In this document: positions 54,228-63,141 of the stretch, piece by piece
Layout of the letters: each line of letters opens with the position of its first letter
How positions within the stretch are numbered: the stretch's first letter is position 1
Assembly: GCF_018732085.1 (NCBI RefSeq)
Contig: NZ_CP076103.1
Location: forward strand, 4,898,001 to 4,962,000
Length of the DNA stretch: 64,000 nt
Source: Lysobacter capsici
GTDB taxonomy: Bacteria > Pseudomonadota > Gammaproteobacteria > Xanthomonadales > Xanthomonadaceae
Reading direction: 5' to 3'
Notes under the pieces: model-generated
Seen by the model: the letters and a program-made list of their open reading frames with translations, nothing else
Told to the model about the DNA's origin: nothing
Database searches by the model: none
Position numbers and translations under genes: made by a program

Positions 54228-55168
54228 TGAGCAAGGTTCTGATCGTCGCCGAACATCTGGACGGCAAGCTCAATGCCGCCACCGCCAAGTGCGTGTCCGC
54301 CGCGCAGGCGCTCAAGCCCGAATCGATCGACATCGTGGTGCTGGCCGCCGACCCGGCCGCCGTCGCCGCCGATGCCGCGCAGATCGCCGGCGTCGCCAAG
54401 GTGCTGAGCGTGACCAACGCCGCCAACGCCCAGCCGATCGCGCAGGTGCTCGCGCCGCAGATCGCCGCGCTGGCCCAGGGCTACAGCCATGTGTTCGGCC
54501 CCTCGACCACCTTCGGCAAGGACCTGATGCCCTGCGTCGCGGCCCTGCTGGGCGTGGCCCAGGTCTCCGACGTGATGGCGGTCGAAGGCAGCCACACCTT
54601 CAAGCGCCCGATCTACGCCGGCAACGCCATCGTCACCGTCGAAGCGCCGAGCGACCACACCGTCGTCGCCACCGTGCGCGCGGCGTCGTGGCCGGAAGCG
54701 GCGAAGGGCGGCAGCGCGACGGTCGAAGCGACTTCGGTCGAAGCGACCCTGCCGACCCACACCCGCTACGTCGGCCTGGCCGCCGGCAAGTCCGACCGTC
54801 CCGACCTGCAGAGCGCCAAGCGCGTGGTCTCCGGCGGCCGCGGCGTGGGTTCGGCCGAGAACTTCAAGATCATCTACGACTTCGCCGACAAGCTCGGCGC
54901 CGCCGTGGGCGCCTCGCGCGCCGCGGTCGACGCCGGCTACGTCCCGAACGAACTGCAGGTCGGCCAGACCGGCAAGATCATCGCCCCGGAGCTGTACGTC
55001 GCCGTCGGCATCAGCGGCGCGATCCAGCATCTGACCGGCATCAAGGACGCCGGCACGATCGTCGCGATCAACAAGGACGGCGAAGCGCCGATCTTCGAGA
55101 TCGCCGATATCGGCCTGGTGGGGGATTTGTTCAAGTTGCTGCCGGAGTTGGAAGCGGCGTTGGCATAA
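54227..55168 (+). CDS. etfA: Electron-transfer flavoprotein alpha subunit
   Basis: A 313-residue FAD-binding subunit. The C-terminal FAD domain contains the signature VVSGGRGVGSAENF and YVPNELQVGQTGKIIAPELYVAVGISGAIQHLTG, which bind the flavin. It shares a base with etfB (TGATG), so translation is coupled. Reduced ETF hands electrons to the ETF-QO at 44.6-46.3 kb. In Xanthomonas, etfA marks one side of the O-antigen locus, which fits the glycan genes that follow here. Confidence 0.95.
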   Translation: MSKVLIVAEHLDGKLNAATAKCVSAAQALKPESIDIVVLAADPAAVAADAAQIAGVAKVLSVTNAANAQPIAQVLAPQIAALAQGYSHVFGPSTTFGKDLMPCVAALLGVAQVSDVMAVEGSHTFKRPIYAGNAIVTVEAPSDHTVVATVRAASWPEAAKGGSATVEATSVEATLPTHTRYVGLAAGKSDRPDLQSAKRVVSGGRGVGSAENFKIIYDFADKLGAAVGASRAAVDAGYVPNELQVGQTGKIIAPELYVAVGISGAIQHLTGIKDAGTIVAINKDGEAPIFEIADIGLVGDLFKLLPELEAALA

Positions 55169-55185
55169 CCACGCCGCTCACCGGA

Positions 55186-55222
55186 ATCCGGTCGATGCAG
55201 GCAAGCCTCGCATCGGCCGGAT
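55186..55222. terminator. Hairpin after etfA
   Basis: Arms 55186-55202 and 55205-55222 pair over about 17 bp with one G-T pair and one bulge. It lies 18 bp after the etfA stop and between converging genes. No T-run follows. Confidence 0.5.
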
Positions 55223-55281
55223 ACCGCAGGTCGGCTTCGGCAACCGAGCGGCATGGCGCGCACAAGCGCCATCCAGCAACT

Positions 55282-56052
55282 TCAAACGTGACGATAGGGC
55301 GCCGTCGCCGCCGCGAATTCGCTCCACTGCGGACCGCCACGACGCTCGTACAGCATCGGATCGGGATGCGGTCGCTGCGCGGTTCGCCGCGGCTCGACCG
55401 ACTGCCGCCAGAATGCGTCCGCGCGACGCATCCGCCACAGATAGAACGGCAACAGCCCTACGAAACTCTTCCATTGCGAGCGATAGCGCAGGCATAGCGC
55501 CGCGCAACGCAAACGCTCGGCCAATGTGGTCGGCAGCGCCTCGACCGCACCGTTGGCGGGCAGCGGCGACAATACCTTGAACCACGGGCCGGTCAGGCCC
55601 TGGCCGTGGTACAGCGAGTACTGGCTCATCTGCGCGCCACGCGCGCGAGCCAGGTGGATCCCGGCCAGATGGCTGGCATCGTGATCGTGATGCCCTCCCT
55701 CCCAAGCCGGCATCAACACCTCGCCAGCGGCGTCCGCTGCGCCCAGACGCTCGAGCAGGCGCGGCACTACGTCGCCCAGCCGGAGGTGAAGACCACCGTC
55801 GGGAACCGACCACTCCTCACCGAGGAAATGCATGTCCGCCGGGTCCAGGCCCAACCCGGTCAACACGGCGATGCTCTCGCCGCGCCGGCGTGCCGTGTCC
55901 TGGCCGCCCCAGCCGCCATCGGTCAACCACACCGTTTCGACCCGACGGCCGGCCGCGACCGCGCGCGTCAGCCAGGGAAACACCGCGAACTCGTCGTCCG
56001 GGTGCGCGAACACCACCAGCAACGGCTTCGATGAGAGGTGATCAGAACGCAT
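55282..56052 (-). CDS. PIG-L-family N-deacetylase
   Basis: A 256-residue zinc-dependent deacetylase of the LmbE/PIG-L type, which usually removes an acetyl group from N-acetylglucosamine in a glycan or glycolipid. The metal motif AHPDDEF near the N-terminus and the second motif HHDHDASHLAG are both present. There is no signal peptide, so it would act in the cytoplasm on a precursor. The ATG at 56052 overlaps the upstream GNAT gene by 11 bp, which indicates co-translation. It is the last gene of the glycan cluster before etfA. Confidence 0.88.
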   Translation of the reverse strand: MRSDHLSSKPLLVVFAHPDDEFAVFPWLTRAVAAGRRVETVWLTDGGWGGQDTARRRGESIAVLTGLGLDPADMHFLGEEWSVPDGGLHLRLGDVVPRLLERLGAADAAGEVLMPAWEGGHHDHDASHLAGIHLARARGAQMSQYSLYHGQGLTGPWFKVLSPLPANGAVEALPTTLAERLRCAALCLRYRSQWKSFVGLLPFYLWRMRRADAFWRQSVEPRRTAQRPHPDPMLYERRGGPQWSEFAAATAPYRHV

Positions 56053-56899
56053 CGAAATCGAGCTGTCCGAGCCGCACCGAATCGGCCGACGGCACAAGCA
56101 CGCCTTCGCCAAGCGGACGGAAAATCATATTGAGCGGACTGGGTCGGAAACGTTGCGGGATGTCGAACCACATGGCGCTTTTTCGATCGCCCCCGCGTGG
56201 ACGCAAGCCCAGATGCAGATGCATCCCGAACGACGGCGAGGCGGACGGCGCGCTCATGCCCGACGGCAGCGGCACTTCGTCCCACGCGCGCAAACCCGGC
56301 TTGCCGGTGCTCGCCTGCGCGCCAACCACGCCGTCGGCGGCACGAACCAGCGCGTAAGATCGCTGCGGATTGGCGACTCGCCACGCCAATGCGGCTTGCG
56401 ACCAGTCTCGTCGGAATTCGGCCTGCTCGCGCGCCGCTTGCGCATCGCGATCGTCGATACGACCCAAACCGATCTGCGCGTCGAGCGGCCGAACCAAGGT
56501 GAAGCCGAGCTTGCGGATGAAACCCGGTGTCGAATTGGCATTGGCGACGCCGTACACCGCGCCGACGCCGGCCGCCGCGCCGGCCTGATACGTCGCGTCG
56601 GCCAAACGGGTGAACAAGCCCTTGCCCTGGAAATCCGGATGAGTCGCCGTATTGAGCGAGAGCATGACCCGCAGCGGCCGGCCGGCGACCACCGCCTGCA
56701 CCGGCACGCAAACATAGTGAGCGGCGAGCGTGTCGCCTTCCCACGCATCGCAGCCGATCACCTGTCCGGCGGGGTTGCGCGCATACAGCCAGTCCAGGTA
56801 AGTCGCGTTCAAATGCGACGCGCCCGGGAAACAATGCTGGAACAGCTGCTCGTAGCTCGCCAGCGCGGCGGCGTCGGTGCTTACTGCGCGAATTTCCAC
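56042..56899 (-). CDS. GNAT-family acetyltransferase
   Basis: A 285-residue protein with a GNAT domain in the first ~150 residues. The acetyl-CoA motif is THPDFQGKGLFTRLADATY, followed by VYGVANANSTPGFIRKLGF. The C-terminal part (~160-285) is not recognised. Paired with the PIG-L deacetylase in the same operon, it may acetylate the amine that the deacetylase exposes, or another sugar amine. This pairing is inferred from overlap only. Confidence 0.82.
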   Translation of the reverse strand: MEIRAVSTDAAALASYEQLFQHCFPGASHLNATYLDWLYARNPAGQVIGCDAWEGDTLAAHYVCVPVQAVVAGRPLRVMLSLNTATHPDFQGKGLFTRLADATYQAGAAAGVGAVYGVANANSTPGFIRKLGFTLVRPLDAQIGLGRIDDRDAQAAREQAEFRRDWSQAALAWRVANPQRSYALVRAADGVVGAQASTGKPGLRAWDEVPLPSGMSAPSASPSFGMHLHLGLRPRGGDRKSAMWFDIPQRFRPSPLNMIFRPLGEGVLVPSADSVRLGQLDFDAF

Positions 56900-56935
56900 A
56901 GGTGGACTCCTGACAAAGAAAAACCGATCCGGCCC

Positions 56936-57817
56936 TTATCCTTTTCGAGCGAGGATCCAGACCGTGATGTCGGCAGGCAATATCTTCAGCGCGGGCACCA
57001 ACGGCAAAATGCCCATGCTCAAGAACAAGGCCTTGATCCTGGAGACTTCGCCGGAACAACGAATCCGCGAGTACAGACCGCGCGCGAGCAAGGTCGGCAA
57101 GCGCCGACTGGCGGTCATGTCCAGCCCCGCGTTGCGCGCGGCGACCAGCAACGAACGCGAATCGAAATAATACAAATGCGGCGACGGCAGACCTTTCTGC
57201 CACAAGCGATCGAACGGACCGCTCATACCGAATCGCACCAGTACGCTGGCAAGCCGATACAGCGCACCTCGGCGATCGGGCGCGTTCACCACGATAATCC
57301 CGCCGGGCCGCAGGCGCTCGTGGCACTTACGCAGGACCTCGACCACATCGGGTATGTGCTCCAGGACATCGTTGAATACGATCACGTCGAAAACCTCGTC
57401 GTCCGCGAGCGCATCCGGAAAGTACCCGCGCCTCACCGGCAGGCCGCGCGCCATGGTGCGTCGCGCGACCTCCGGGTCGGGCTCGATGCCGAACACTTCG
57501 AAATGTTCCGCTGCGCGCTCCAGGAACCAGCCGTGCGCGCAGCCCACGTCCAGCAGCCGCGGCTTCGTCGCGCCACCCGCGGGCAGATCGGGCCGGCCCA
57601 GCAGCCACGTCAGCAAGGAGGCGAAGTTCGCTTCGCGAATCGGCCGCAAGGCCAGTTCGCGCTCGTCCTCGTCGATGTCGGGCCCATCGCGCTGATCGAT
57701 GTGGACGCTGAAAGTCGCCGTTTCCAGACCGCACGCCAGGCAGGTCGCGTGCCAGGGCGTAAGCCCCCTGCGCTTTGCGCCGCCACAAGAATCGCACACC
57801 GGCAAGACTGCGCTCAT
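56936..57817 (-). CDS. SAM-dependent class I methyltransferase with N-terminal zinc-ribbon-like motif
   Basis: A 293-residue protein. The N-terminus has a CDSCGG...CLACGL pair of CxxC motifs that could bind zinc, as in methyltransferases of glycan clusters. The SAM-binding fold has LLDVGCAHGWFLERAAEHF, GIEPDPEVARR and FNDVLEHIPDVVEVL. The C-terminal region is hydrophobic in its last 40 residues and may touch the membrane. It probably methylates a sugar or acyl group. It directly abuts the next gene (no gap). Confidence 0.85.
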   Translation of the reverse strand: MSAVLPVCDSCGGAKRRGLTPWHATCLACGLETATFSVHIDQRDGPDIDEDERELALRPIREANFASLLTWLLGRPDLPAGGATKPRLLDVGCAHGWFLERAAEHFEVFGIEPDPEVARRTMARGLPVRRGYFPDALADDEVFDVIVFNDVLEHIPDVVEVLRKCHERLRPGGIIVVNAPDRRGALYRLASVLVRFGMSGPFDRLWQKGLPSPHLYYFDSRSLLVAARNAGLDMTASRRLPTLLARGLYSRIRCSGEVSRIKALFLSMGILPLVPALKILPADITVWILARKG

Positions 57818-58180
57818 TTACCAATCCCTGGTGCTGACGATGATGCCGACAATGATGATGCTGCCACCGACCAGTGTCGAGTAGCGAAACTTCTCGCCGA
57901 GGATCAGCACCGACAGCATCGGCACGAGCAGGAAGCCCAGCCCGTAGAAAGGAAATGCTTCCGACAAGGGCACGCGCGCCAGCACGGCCAGCCAGGCCAA
58001 GGTCGCCAGCGCGTAAACGCACAGGGCGGCGAACAGCGGCAAGGAAATCAAGCTGCGCAGGTTGGCGAAATCCAGCGAACCCGCCGCGTACTTGAACAGC
58101 ACTTGCCCAGCGGCGAGCATCGCGATCGTGCCCACGATCATCGCGATGGTCGTGACATTGAGGCCGGCGTGGTCATTCAT
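57818..58180 (-). CDS. Small DMT-superfamily (EmrE/ArnEF-like) membrane protein
   Basis: A 120-residue protein with four predicted transmembrane helices (about residues 8-28, 43-62, 66-84 and 98-116). The layout AMLAAGQVLFKYAAG and ALATLAWLAVLARVPLSEAFPFYGL matches the small EamA-type proteins used as undecaprenyl-phosphate-sugar flippases (ArnE/ArnF). Beside a GT2 that could make a polyprenyl-phosphate sugar, a flippase role is inferred. It overlaps the GT2 gene by 8 bp. Confidence 0.8.
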   Translation of the reverse strand: MNDHAGLNVTTIAMIVGTIAMLAAGQVLFKYAAGSLDFANLRSLISLPLFAALCVYALATLAWLAVLARVPLSEAFPFYGLGFLLVPMLSVLILGEKFRYSTLVGGSIIIVGIIVSTRDW

Positions 58181-59198
58181 GGTTGGAAGTCCGATTGATC
58201 AAGGTGCGATGTTTGGCCAGCACCCGGGCGAGCGGCCGTCGCGGAATGGATGCGATGTCGTAGCCAAGGAAGGCCAGCAGAAACTGCAACCCCGACACCA
58301 CCGAAACGGTCGCGATCATCACCGTCCCCAGCGGCGCGCCGGTGGAGAAGCGAATCGACTGCAACCAGTGCCAGCCTCCGAAACACACGCCGAACACCAG
58401 CAATCCGACCGCCGCCAACAACTCCAGCGAAGCGAGCGAAAGATCGCGCAGGAAATAGTTGTAGACGATGCGCTTGCCGAGATTGCGCACGTGCTTGAAC
58501 AAGAACTCGAAGAAGATCTTCGAGGCTTTCAGCCCGCTGGTCTCGTCGCCGTAGCGCGCATCCATCGGAACATCGATCACCACCGCACGGATGGTGTTGA
58601 GCCGGAACAGCATGTCGGTCTCGAAGAAATAACGACGACTGATACTGTCGAACGGCAGATTCGCCGCGACTCGCGCATGGATCGCGGTATAGCCGTTGGT
58701 CGGATCGAAAATGTCCCAATAGCCCGTCGAGGCCTTGGCCATGAAGCTCAGCCCGAGGTTGCCGATGCGGCGCAGCGCGGGCATCTGCCGGATCTGACTC
58801 AGATCCCAGAAGCGGTTGCCCTTGGCGTAGTCGGCCTCGCCCTCGAGGATCGGAGCCACGAACGCCGGCAGCAGGGTCGGATCCATCTGGCCGTCGCCGT
58901 CGATCTTGACGATCACCAGCGCGCCATCGGCGACGGCCTGGCGATAGCCGGTGATCATCGCGCCGCCCACGCCCTGGTTCTGCGGGTTGCGCAGCACGCG
59001 GACACGCGGATCGACGACGTTGCTTTCGATGAAATCGCCGCTGCCGTCCGGACATGCGTCGTCGACGCAGTACACCGCATCCACTTCCGGGCCGATGGCG
59101 GCCAGGACGCCCATGATATGGCGGGTCACTTTGTAGCTCGGTATGACCACGGCGATACCGGTGGTCCATGCGGGAGCGGAGAGATTTTCGTGCGTCAT
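58173..59198 (-). CDS. GT2 glycosyltransferase, polyprenol-phosphate-sugar synthase type
   Basis: A 341-residue membrane-anchored glycosyltransferase. The GT-A domain has AVVIPSYKVTRHIMGVL, the metal motif VDDACPDGSGD and DGDGQMDPTLLPAFVAPI. Two C-terminal hydrophobic segments (about residues 250-280 and 285-315) fit dolichyl/undecaprenyl-phosphate sugar synthases such as DPM1 or ArnC types. With the neighbouring small DMT protein it could make and flip a lipid-linked sugar for glycan modification. The ATG at 59198 is chosen; the long upstream frame is Arg/Gly-rich and unconserved. Confidence 0.88.
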   Translation of the reverse strand: MTHENLSAPAWTTGIAVVIPSYKVTRHIMGVLAAIGPEVDAVYCVDDACPDGSGDFIESNVVDPRVRVLRNPQNQGVGGAMITGYRQAVADGALVIVKIDGDGQMDPTLLPAFVAPILEGEADYAKGNRFWDLSQIRQMPALRRIGNLGLSFMAKASTGYWDIFDPTNGYTAIHARVAANLPFDSISRRYFFETDMLFRLNTIRAVVIDVPMDARYGDETSGLKASKIFFEFLFKHVRNLGKRIVYNYFLRDLSLASLELLAAVGLLVFGVCFGGWHWLQSIRFSTGAPLGTVMIATVSVVSGLQFLLAFLGYDIASIPRRPLARVLAKHRTLINRTSNHE

Positions 59199-59506
59199 CG
59201 CGGACCTATCTGAAAATAGCAAGACACTCCTTGGCCGCGACCTGCATGCGCTCGCAAGGACTTTGAACCTCCCGGCGACACCCGACGGCGGCGCCGGCAA
59301 TGCGGAAAACGGGAGCCGCGCAGGCCCCTGCCGCCCCAGGACGACCGGCGCCGCGCTGACAGGCTCACCGCTCATCCAGGATCGACGCAATCCCGGCGGA
59401 GCGTGGACGAAACGCTGCCGACTGACAACCGCTGCAAGGCGACCGACCCGGGCACCGAGCCCGTCGATCCGACGCCGCCAGCCCCCGTAAGACCCAACCG
59501 CCGGGG
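59199..59506. other. Intergenic region between lipoprotein and GT2 genes
   Basis: A 308-bp gap within the minus-strand cluster. No gene is seen. A T-rich stretch near 59210-59222 (minus-strand TTGCTATTTTC) could be part of a promoter for the downstream GT2 gene, suggesting a second transcription unit. Confidence 0.4.
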
Positions 59507-60037
59507 TCAGCGCACTTCGATCGCGTGCGCGGCCCCGAGATCGCAACTCGCCGCTTTCGCCTCGTCGCCGACCACGTAGGACAACTCGTATTTCCCGGGT
59601 GCCAGCGAATTCAAGTTCATTTCCACGGTGACGCCGGCCTGCTGCGGCCCGAGCTGCGCAAATTGCGCTGCCGCCCTCACGTCGGGCCGATCCGAGCGCA
59701 CGCCTTTGAACACGAAGCGCTGACCGCCGCCGGACAGCACCGCGACCACATCGCGCTGGATAGGATCGACGGACTTCGAGTCGACCGACCAGCCGGACAC
59801 ACGGATCGGCGCGCTCTTTTCCGCCTGCCAATTCGCGTCGCTTCGCTTGGCGCCTTCGATCGTGTCCACAAAACAGGCCAACGCGGGATCGGCCGCCGCC
59901 TGCACGATCCACGCGGGCGGATCCTTTTGTGGCGGTTCGCCCCAGGCCGCCGGAGCCAGACTCGGCCCGGCCCCATTCTGGCCGCATGCGGCCAGCAACG
60001 ACACCACGCAAACCAACCCAATACGATTCAAGTTCAT
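59507..60037 (-). CDS. Putative lipoprotein of unknown function
   Basis: A 176-residue exported lipoprotein. The signal sequence (GLVCVVSLLAACGQ) contains the lipobox LAAC. The mature part is mainly beta-type (SVDPIQRDVVAVLSGGGQRF, APGKYELSYVVGDE) with two Cys (ALACFVDT and AASCDL) that might form a disulfide. No family is recognised. It overlaps the upstream glycosyltransferase stop by ATGA, so it is produced with it; a role in envelope glycan assembly is possible but unproven. Confidence 0.78.
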   Translation of the reverse strand: MNLNRIGLVCVVSLLAACGQNGAGPSLAPAAWGEPPQKDPPAWIVQAAADPALACFVDTIEGAKRSDANWQAEKSAPIRVSGWSVDSKSVDPIQRDVVAVLSGGGQRFVFKGVRSDRPDVRAAAQFAQLGPQQAGVTVEMNLNSLAPGKYELSYVVGDEAKAASCDLGAAHAIEVR

Positions 60038-63000
60038 GACTCCCCCGCGATGAAATTTCTGAAGAATTCGACGTGACGCCGCACCTGTACGTCCAGCGAG
60101 AAGTTCAGCGCTCGCGCGCTTCCGCTTTCGCGCAGACCTTGCGCGAACGCCGGATCCTCGGCGATCCGCTGCAACCCGCGGGCGATTTCGTCGGAATCCT
60201 CCGGATTGTCGAGCAGCAGCGACGCGCCTTCGCCAATCTCGAGCAAGGAACTGTTGCGCGAGGTGATGACGGGCACGCCGCACGCCATCGCTTCCACCAC
60301 CGGCAGACCGAACCCTTCGTACAGGGACGGATAGACGAAGGCGGTCGCCATCGAATACAGCGCCGGCATGTCGTCGAGCGGCACGTAACCCAGCATCTTC
60401 ACTCGCCCGCCCGCGGCGACCATCAATTTCTTGACGTCGTCGTTGAGCCAGCCCGAAGCGCCGACGACGACCAGAGACTCCTCGCCGCGGTAGCTCTTCA
60501 TCGCCTTGAGCAAGCTGCGCAGGTTCTTGCGCGGCTCGATGCTGCCGACGTAGAGGAAATACTTGTCCGGCAAGTTATGCCGCTGGCGAACGCTGTGCTG
60601 GCGCACCGCCGAGGCCGGCTTGAACAGACTCAGGTCGACGCCGCAGGCAATGGTGGTGACGCGCGACGGCTCGACCCGGTAGTACTTGATGAAATCGCGT
60701 TTCGTATTTTCCGATATCGCGACAAAATGAGCGCCCGAAGCGACCGCGCGGTCGAAATTCGAGGTGCATAGCGCGATGTTTTCCTCAGTATGGAACTGAG
60801 GATGCGACAGGAACGTGGTGTCGTAGACCACCATCGCCGCCTTGCCGTTGAAACCAGCCGGGAACGCATTGCCGGTGCAATACAGCGCATCCAGGCCCGG
60901 CACGGCGCGATCGGCGTCCTTGAAGGCCGGCAAAGGGCCGCGGTACATCGTCATGCCGCTGCCGGCCTTGACCGAAAAATCACTTTCTTCGCCGGCGACG
61001 TAAGCAGGATGCACGAAATCGGCGAACCCCGGCAGCATCAGATAATCGACCTCGCGCCCGTGCTCGGACTGCCAATGCGACAGGCCCTTGACCAGCGAGG
61101 CGGTGTAGCGGCCGACGCCCGACAACTCGCTGCCGATCGCGCGCGAAACGTCGAAGCCGATGCGCGGGCGGATCGCGCCGTCGCGCAGCGTCGCCGAATC
61201 GGCGGCGGACTCGCCTTCGTCGTTGGACGCGCTTTTCGATATCTCGACGATGCGCTGCTTCATCCGTTGCGAGCTACGGGTCAACGACCAGTGCTCGGCC
61301 ACGTCGATGGCGGCCTGGCGGCCCTTTGCGCGCGCTTGTTCCTGATTTTCGAACACATGGCGGAACAACCGGATCAGGTGGTCCTCATCCGGCAAGGCCC
61401 ATTTGAATCCCAGGTAGTAAGGACACTTCGCCTCAGCATCGACCAGCGACACCTGCAGCGGATAACTGTTGTCGTTATCCAGGAACGACTGCTGCGCACT
61501 CCAGTAACTCGCGATCACCGGGATGCCGCAGGCCATCGCCTCCAGAATGGGCATGCCCCAGCCTTCACCGCGCGTGGGCAACACGAAGCAATCGGACGAG
61601 CGGTACAGCTGCGCCACCTGGTAGTAGGGGACGGATTCGTTTTCCGAATAGACGATCCGACCGCCGTCCGGGTCGAGTTTCAGCGAACGGATGATCTCGT
61701 CGGGCCGCACGCCCGGGTCGCGATTGGTGTACTTGCAGATCAGCACCACCGGATCGGTGCTGCGGAACGCGCGGTTGAACGCGCGAATCAGTATTTCCGG
61801 CGACTTCCTCTCGCCCCACTCGAAGATGGACAAAAACGAGAACACACCCTCGATCTTCAGCCCCGCTATTTCCGGGTTGAAGTAATTCGTGTCCACCAGG
61901 CCGAGCGGCATGACCTTGATCGGCACCGTCACGCCGCTACGACTGAACGTCCATTTGTTGAACTCGGTCGGCACCCACAATTCGTCGAGGCCGTTGCAGC
62001 CCTCCACCCAGTCGGTCGGAACCCCGGTGGTCTCCAGCATCGTGTAGCCGATGCGGTAGCCGCCCTTGACGGTATTGAACGAATCGGCCTGGCCATAAAT
62101 CAAGGTCGGCGTCGGCGCCTCGGGCGCCGCGCGCTGGCGGATGATCTCCAGCGAATAAACCCCGGTGCTCTGCTCGGCGCTTTCGGCGACCGGGAACACG
62201 GTACCGGGACCGTAGAGGTATTCGTACGAAATCGAAACGCCCTGCTCGTCGAGGCCCAGCGCGATCTGCCGCGCGGTCATCGCATAGCCGACCGGCTGGA
62301 AGAAAGTGGAGCGCAGGTGCAGGCGCTGCGAATAACGCGCGTCCAGCACGGTCTTCCACTTGCCCAGGAAGGTTTCCTGCGACTTGAGGAACATGTCGCT
62401 GTGGCTGACCTTGTTCACCGAGGTGGAGCCGTGCTCGCGATGACGCACCGTCAACGAGCCGCAATTGACCACCCGGTAACCGGCGCGGCGCGCCTTGAAG
62501 CAATAATCCGAATCCTCGTAGTAGGAAAAGAAATCCTCGTCGAGGTAACCGATCTCATCCATCAGCGCGCGACGGATGTAAACGCATGCGAACACCACGC
62601 CTTCGACTTCGCGGTCGTATGGATACTGATTGATGTCCTTTTCGCCCGCGCCCAGTTGCTGGCCCCAGTAGCTGCGATCCGGAATATAGGTGCCGGCGTG
62701 CTGAAGCATGCCTCCGGTCAGGCGGCGGATCCGGCAACCGACCACGCCGACGTTGCCACCCGAATAAGCGCTGCCCCGCAATTTCTCGATCCACCGTGGG
62801 TCGTCGATCTCGGTGTCGTTGTTGAGCAAGATCACGTCATGAGAGGCGTCGATCCTGCGCAGGGCCTCATTATTGCCGCGCACGAAGCCCAGATTGTCGC
62901 CGTTGAAGATTGTGACGATCCCGGGGACCTCGGAGAGGTATTCGACCGTACCGTCGGTACTGCCGTTGTCGACCACGATCACATCCACCTTCGAAAGGTC

Positions 63001-63141
63001 GGTGTGTTTGAGAACGCTGTCCAAACAGGGTTTGGTGAACTCGAGCCCGTTCCAGGTCAGGATGACGACCGACACCGGGGCCATCGATGCCTCGGCATCG
63101 CTGACCGACAGGTTGTCCATTTGATTAAAGCTCATTTGCAT
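60034..63141 (-). CDS. Three-domain glycosyltransferase: GT2 plus two GT4 domains
   Basis: A 1035-residue cytoplasmic protein joining three transferases. Residues ~20-260 form a GT2 domain (VSVVILTWNGLEF, VVDNGSTDGTVEYL, LLNNDTEID, SYYEDSDYCFKARRAGY). Residues ~270-640 form a first GT4/GT-B domain with RGEGWGMPILEAMACGIPV. Residues ~670-1035 form a second with GRYTASLVKGL, FLYVGSIEPRKNL and LYEGFGLPVVEAMACGVPV. Each GT4 has the E-x7-E pattern for retaining transfer. Such multidomain enzymes build repeating O-antigen or capsule backbones. The start may also be an internal ATG (63135 or 63120), because it overlaps the upstream gene by 17 bp. Confidence 0.93.
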   Translation of the reverse strand: MQMSFNQMDNLSVSDAEASMAPVSVVILTWNGLEFTKPCLDSVLKHTDLSKVDVIVVDNGSTDGTVEYLSEVPGIVTIFNGDNLGFVRGNNEALRRIDASHDVILLNNDTEIDDPRWIEKLRGSAYSGGNVGVVGCRIRRLTGGMLQHAGTYIPDRSYWGQQLGAGEKDINQYPYDREVEGVVFACVYIRRALMDEIGYLDEDFFSYYEDSDYCFKARRAGYRVVNCGSLTVRHREHGSTSVNKVSHSDMFLKSQETFLGKWKTVLDARYSQRLHLRSTFFQPVGYAMTARQIALGLDEQGVSISYEYLYGPGTVFPVAESAEQSTGVYSLEIIRQRAAPEAPTPTLIYGQADSFNTVKGGYRIGYTMLETTGVPTDWVEGCNGLDELWVPTEFNKWTFSRSGVTVPIKVMPLGLVDTNYFNPEIAGLKIEGVFSFLSIFEWGERKSPEILIRAFNRAFRSTDPVVLICKYTNRDPGVRPDEIIRSLKLDPDGGRIVYSENESVPYYQVAQLYRSSDCFVLPTRGEGWGMPILEAMACGIPVIASYWSAQQSFLDNDNSYPLQVSLVDAEAKCPYYLGFKWALPDEDHLIRLFRHVFENQEQARAKGRQAAIDVAEHWSLTRSSQRMKQRIVEISKSASNDEGESAADSATLRDGAIRPRIGFDVSRAIGSELSGVGRYTASLVKGLSHWQSEHGREVDYLMLPGFADFVHPAYVAGEESDFSVKAGSGMTMYRGPLPAFKDADRAVPGLDALYCTGNAFPAGFNGKAAMVVYDTTFLSHPQFHTEENIALCTSNFDRAVASGAHFVAISENTKRDFIKYYRVEPSRVTTIACGVDLSLFKPASAVRQHSVRQRHNLPDKYFLYVGSIEPRKNLRSLLKAMKSYRGEESLVVVGASGWLNDDVKKLMVAAGGRVKMLGYVPLDDMPALYSMATAFVYPSLYEGFGLPVVEAMACGVPVITSRNSSLLEIGEGASLLLDNPEDSDEIARGLQRIAEDPAFAQGLRESGSARALNFSLDVQVRRHVEFFRNFIAGES

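Noticed and set aside
59199..60011. Long N-terminal extension of the GT2 transferase
   Set aside because: Arg/Gly-rich and covers most of the lipoprotein gene, which lies on the same strand in another frame; GT2 homology starts only after the ATG at 59198.
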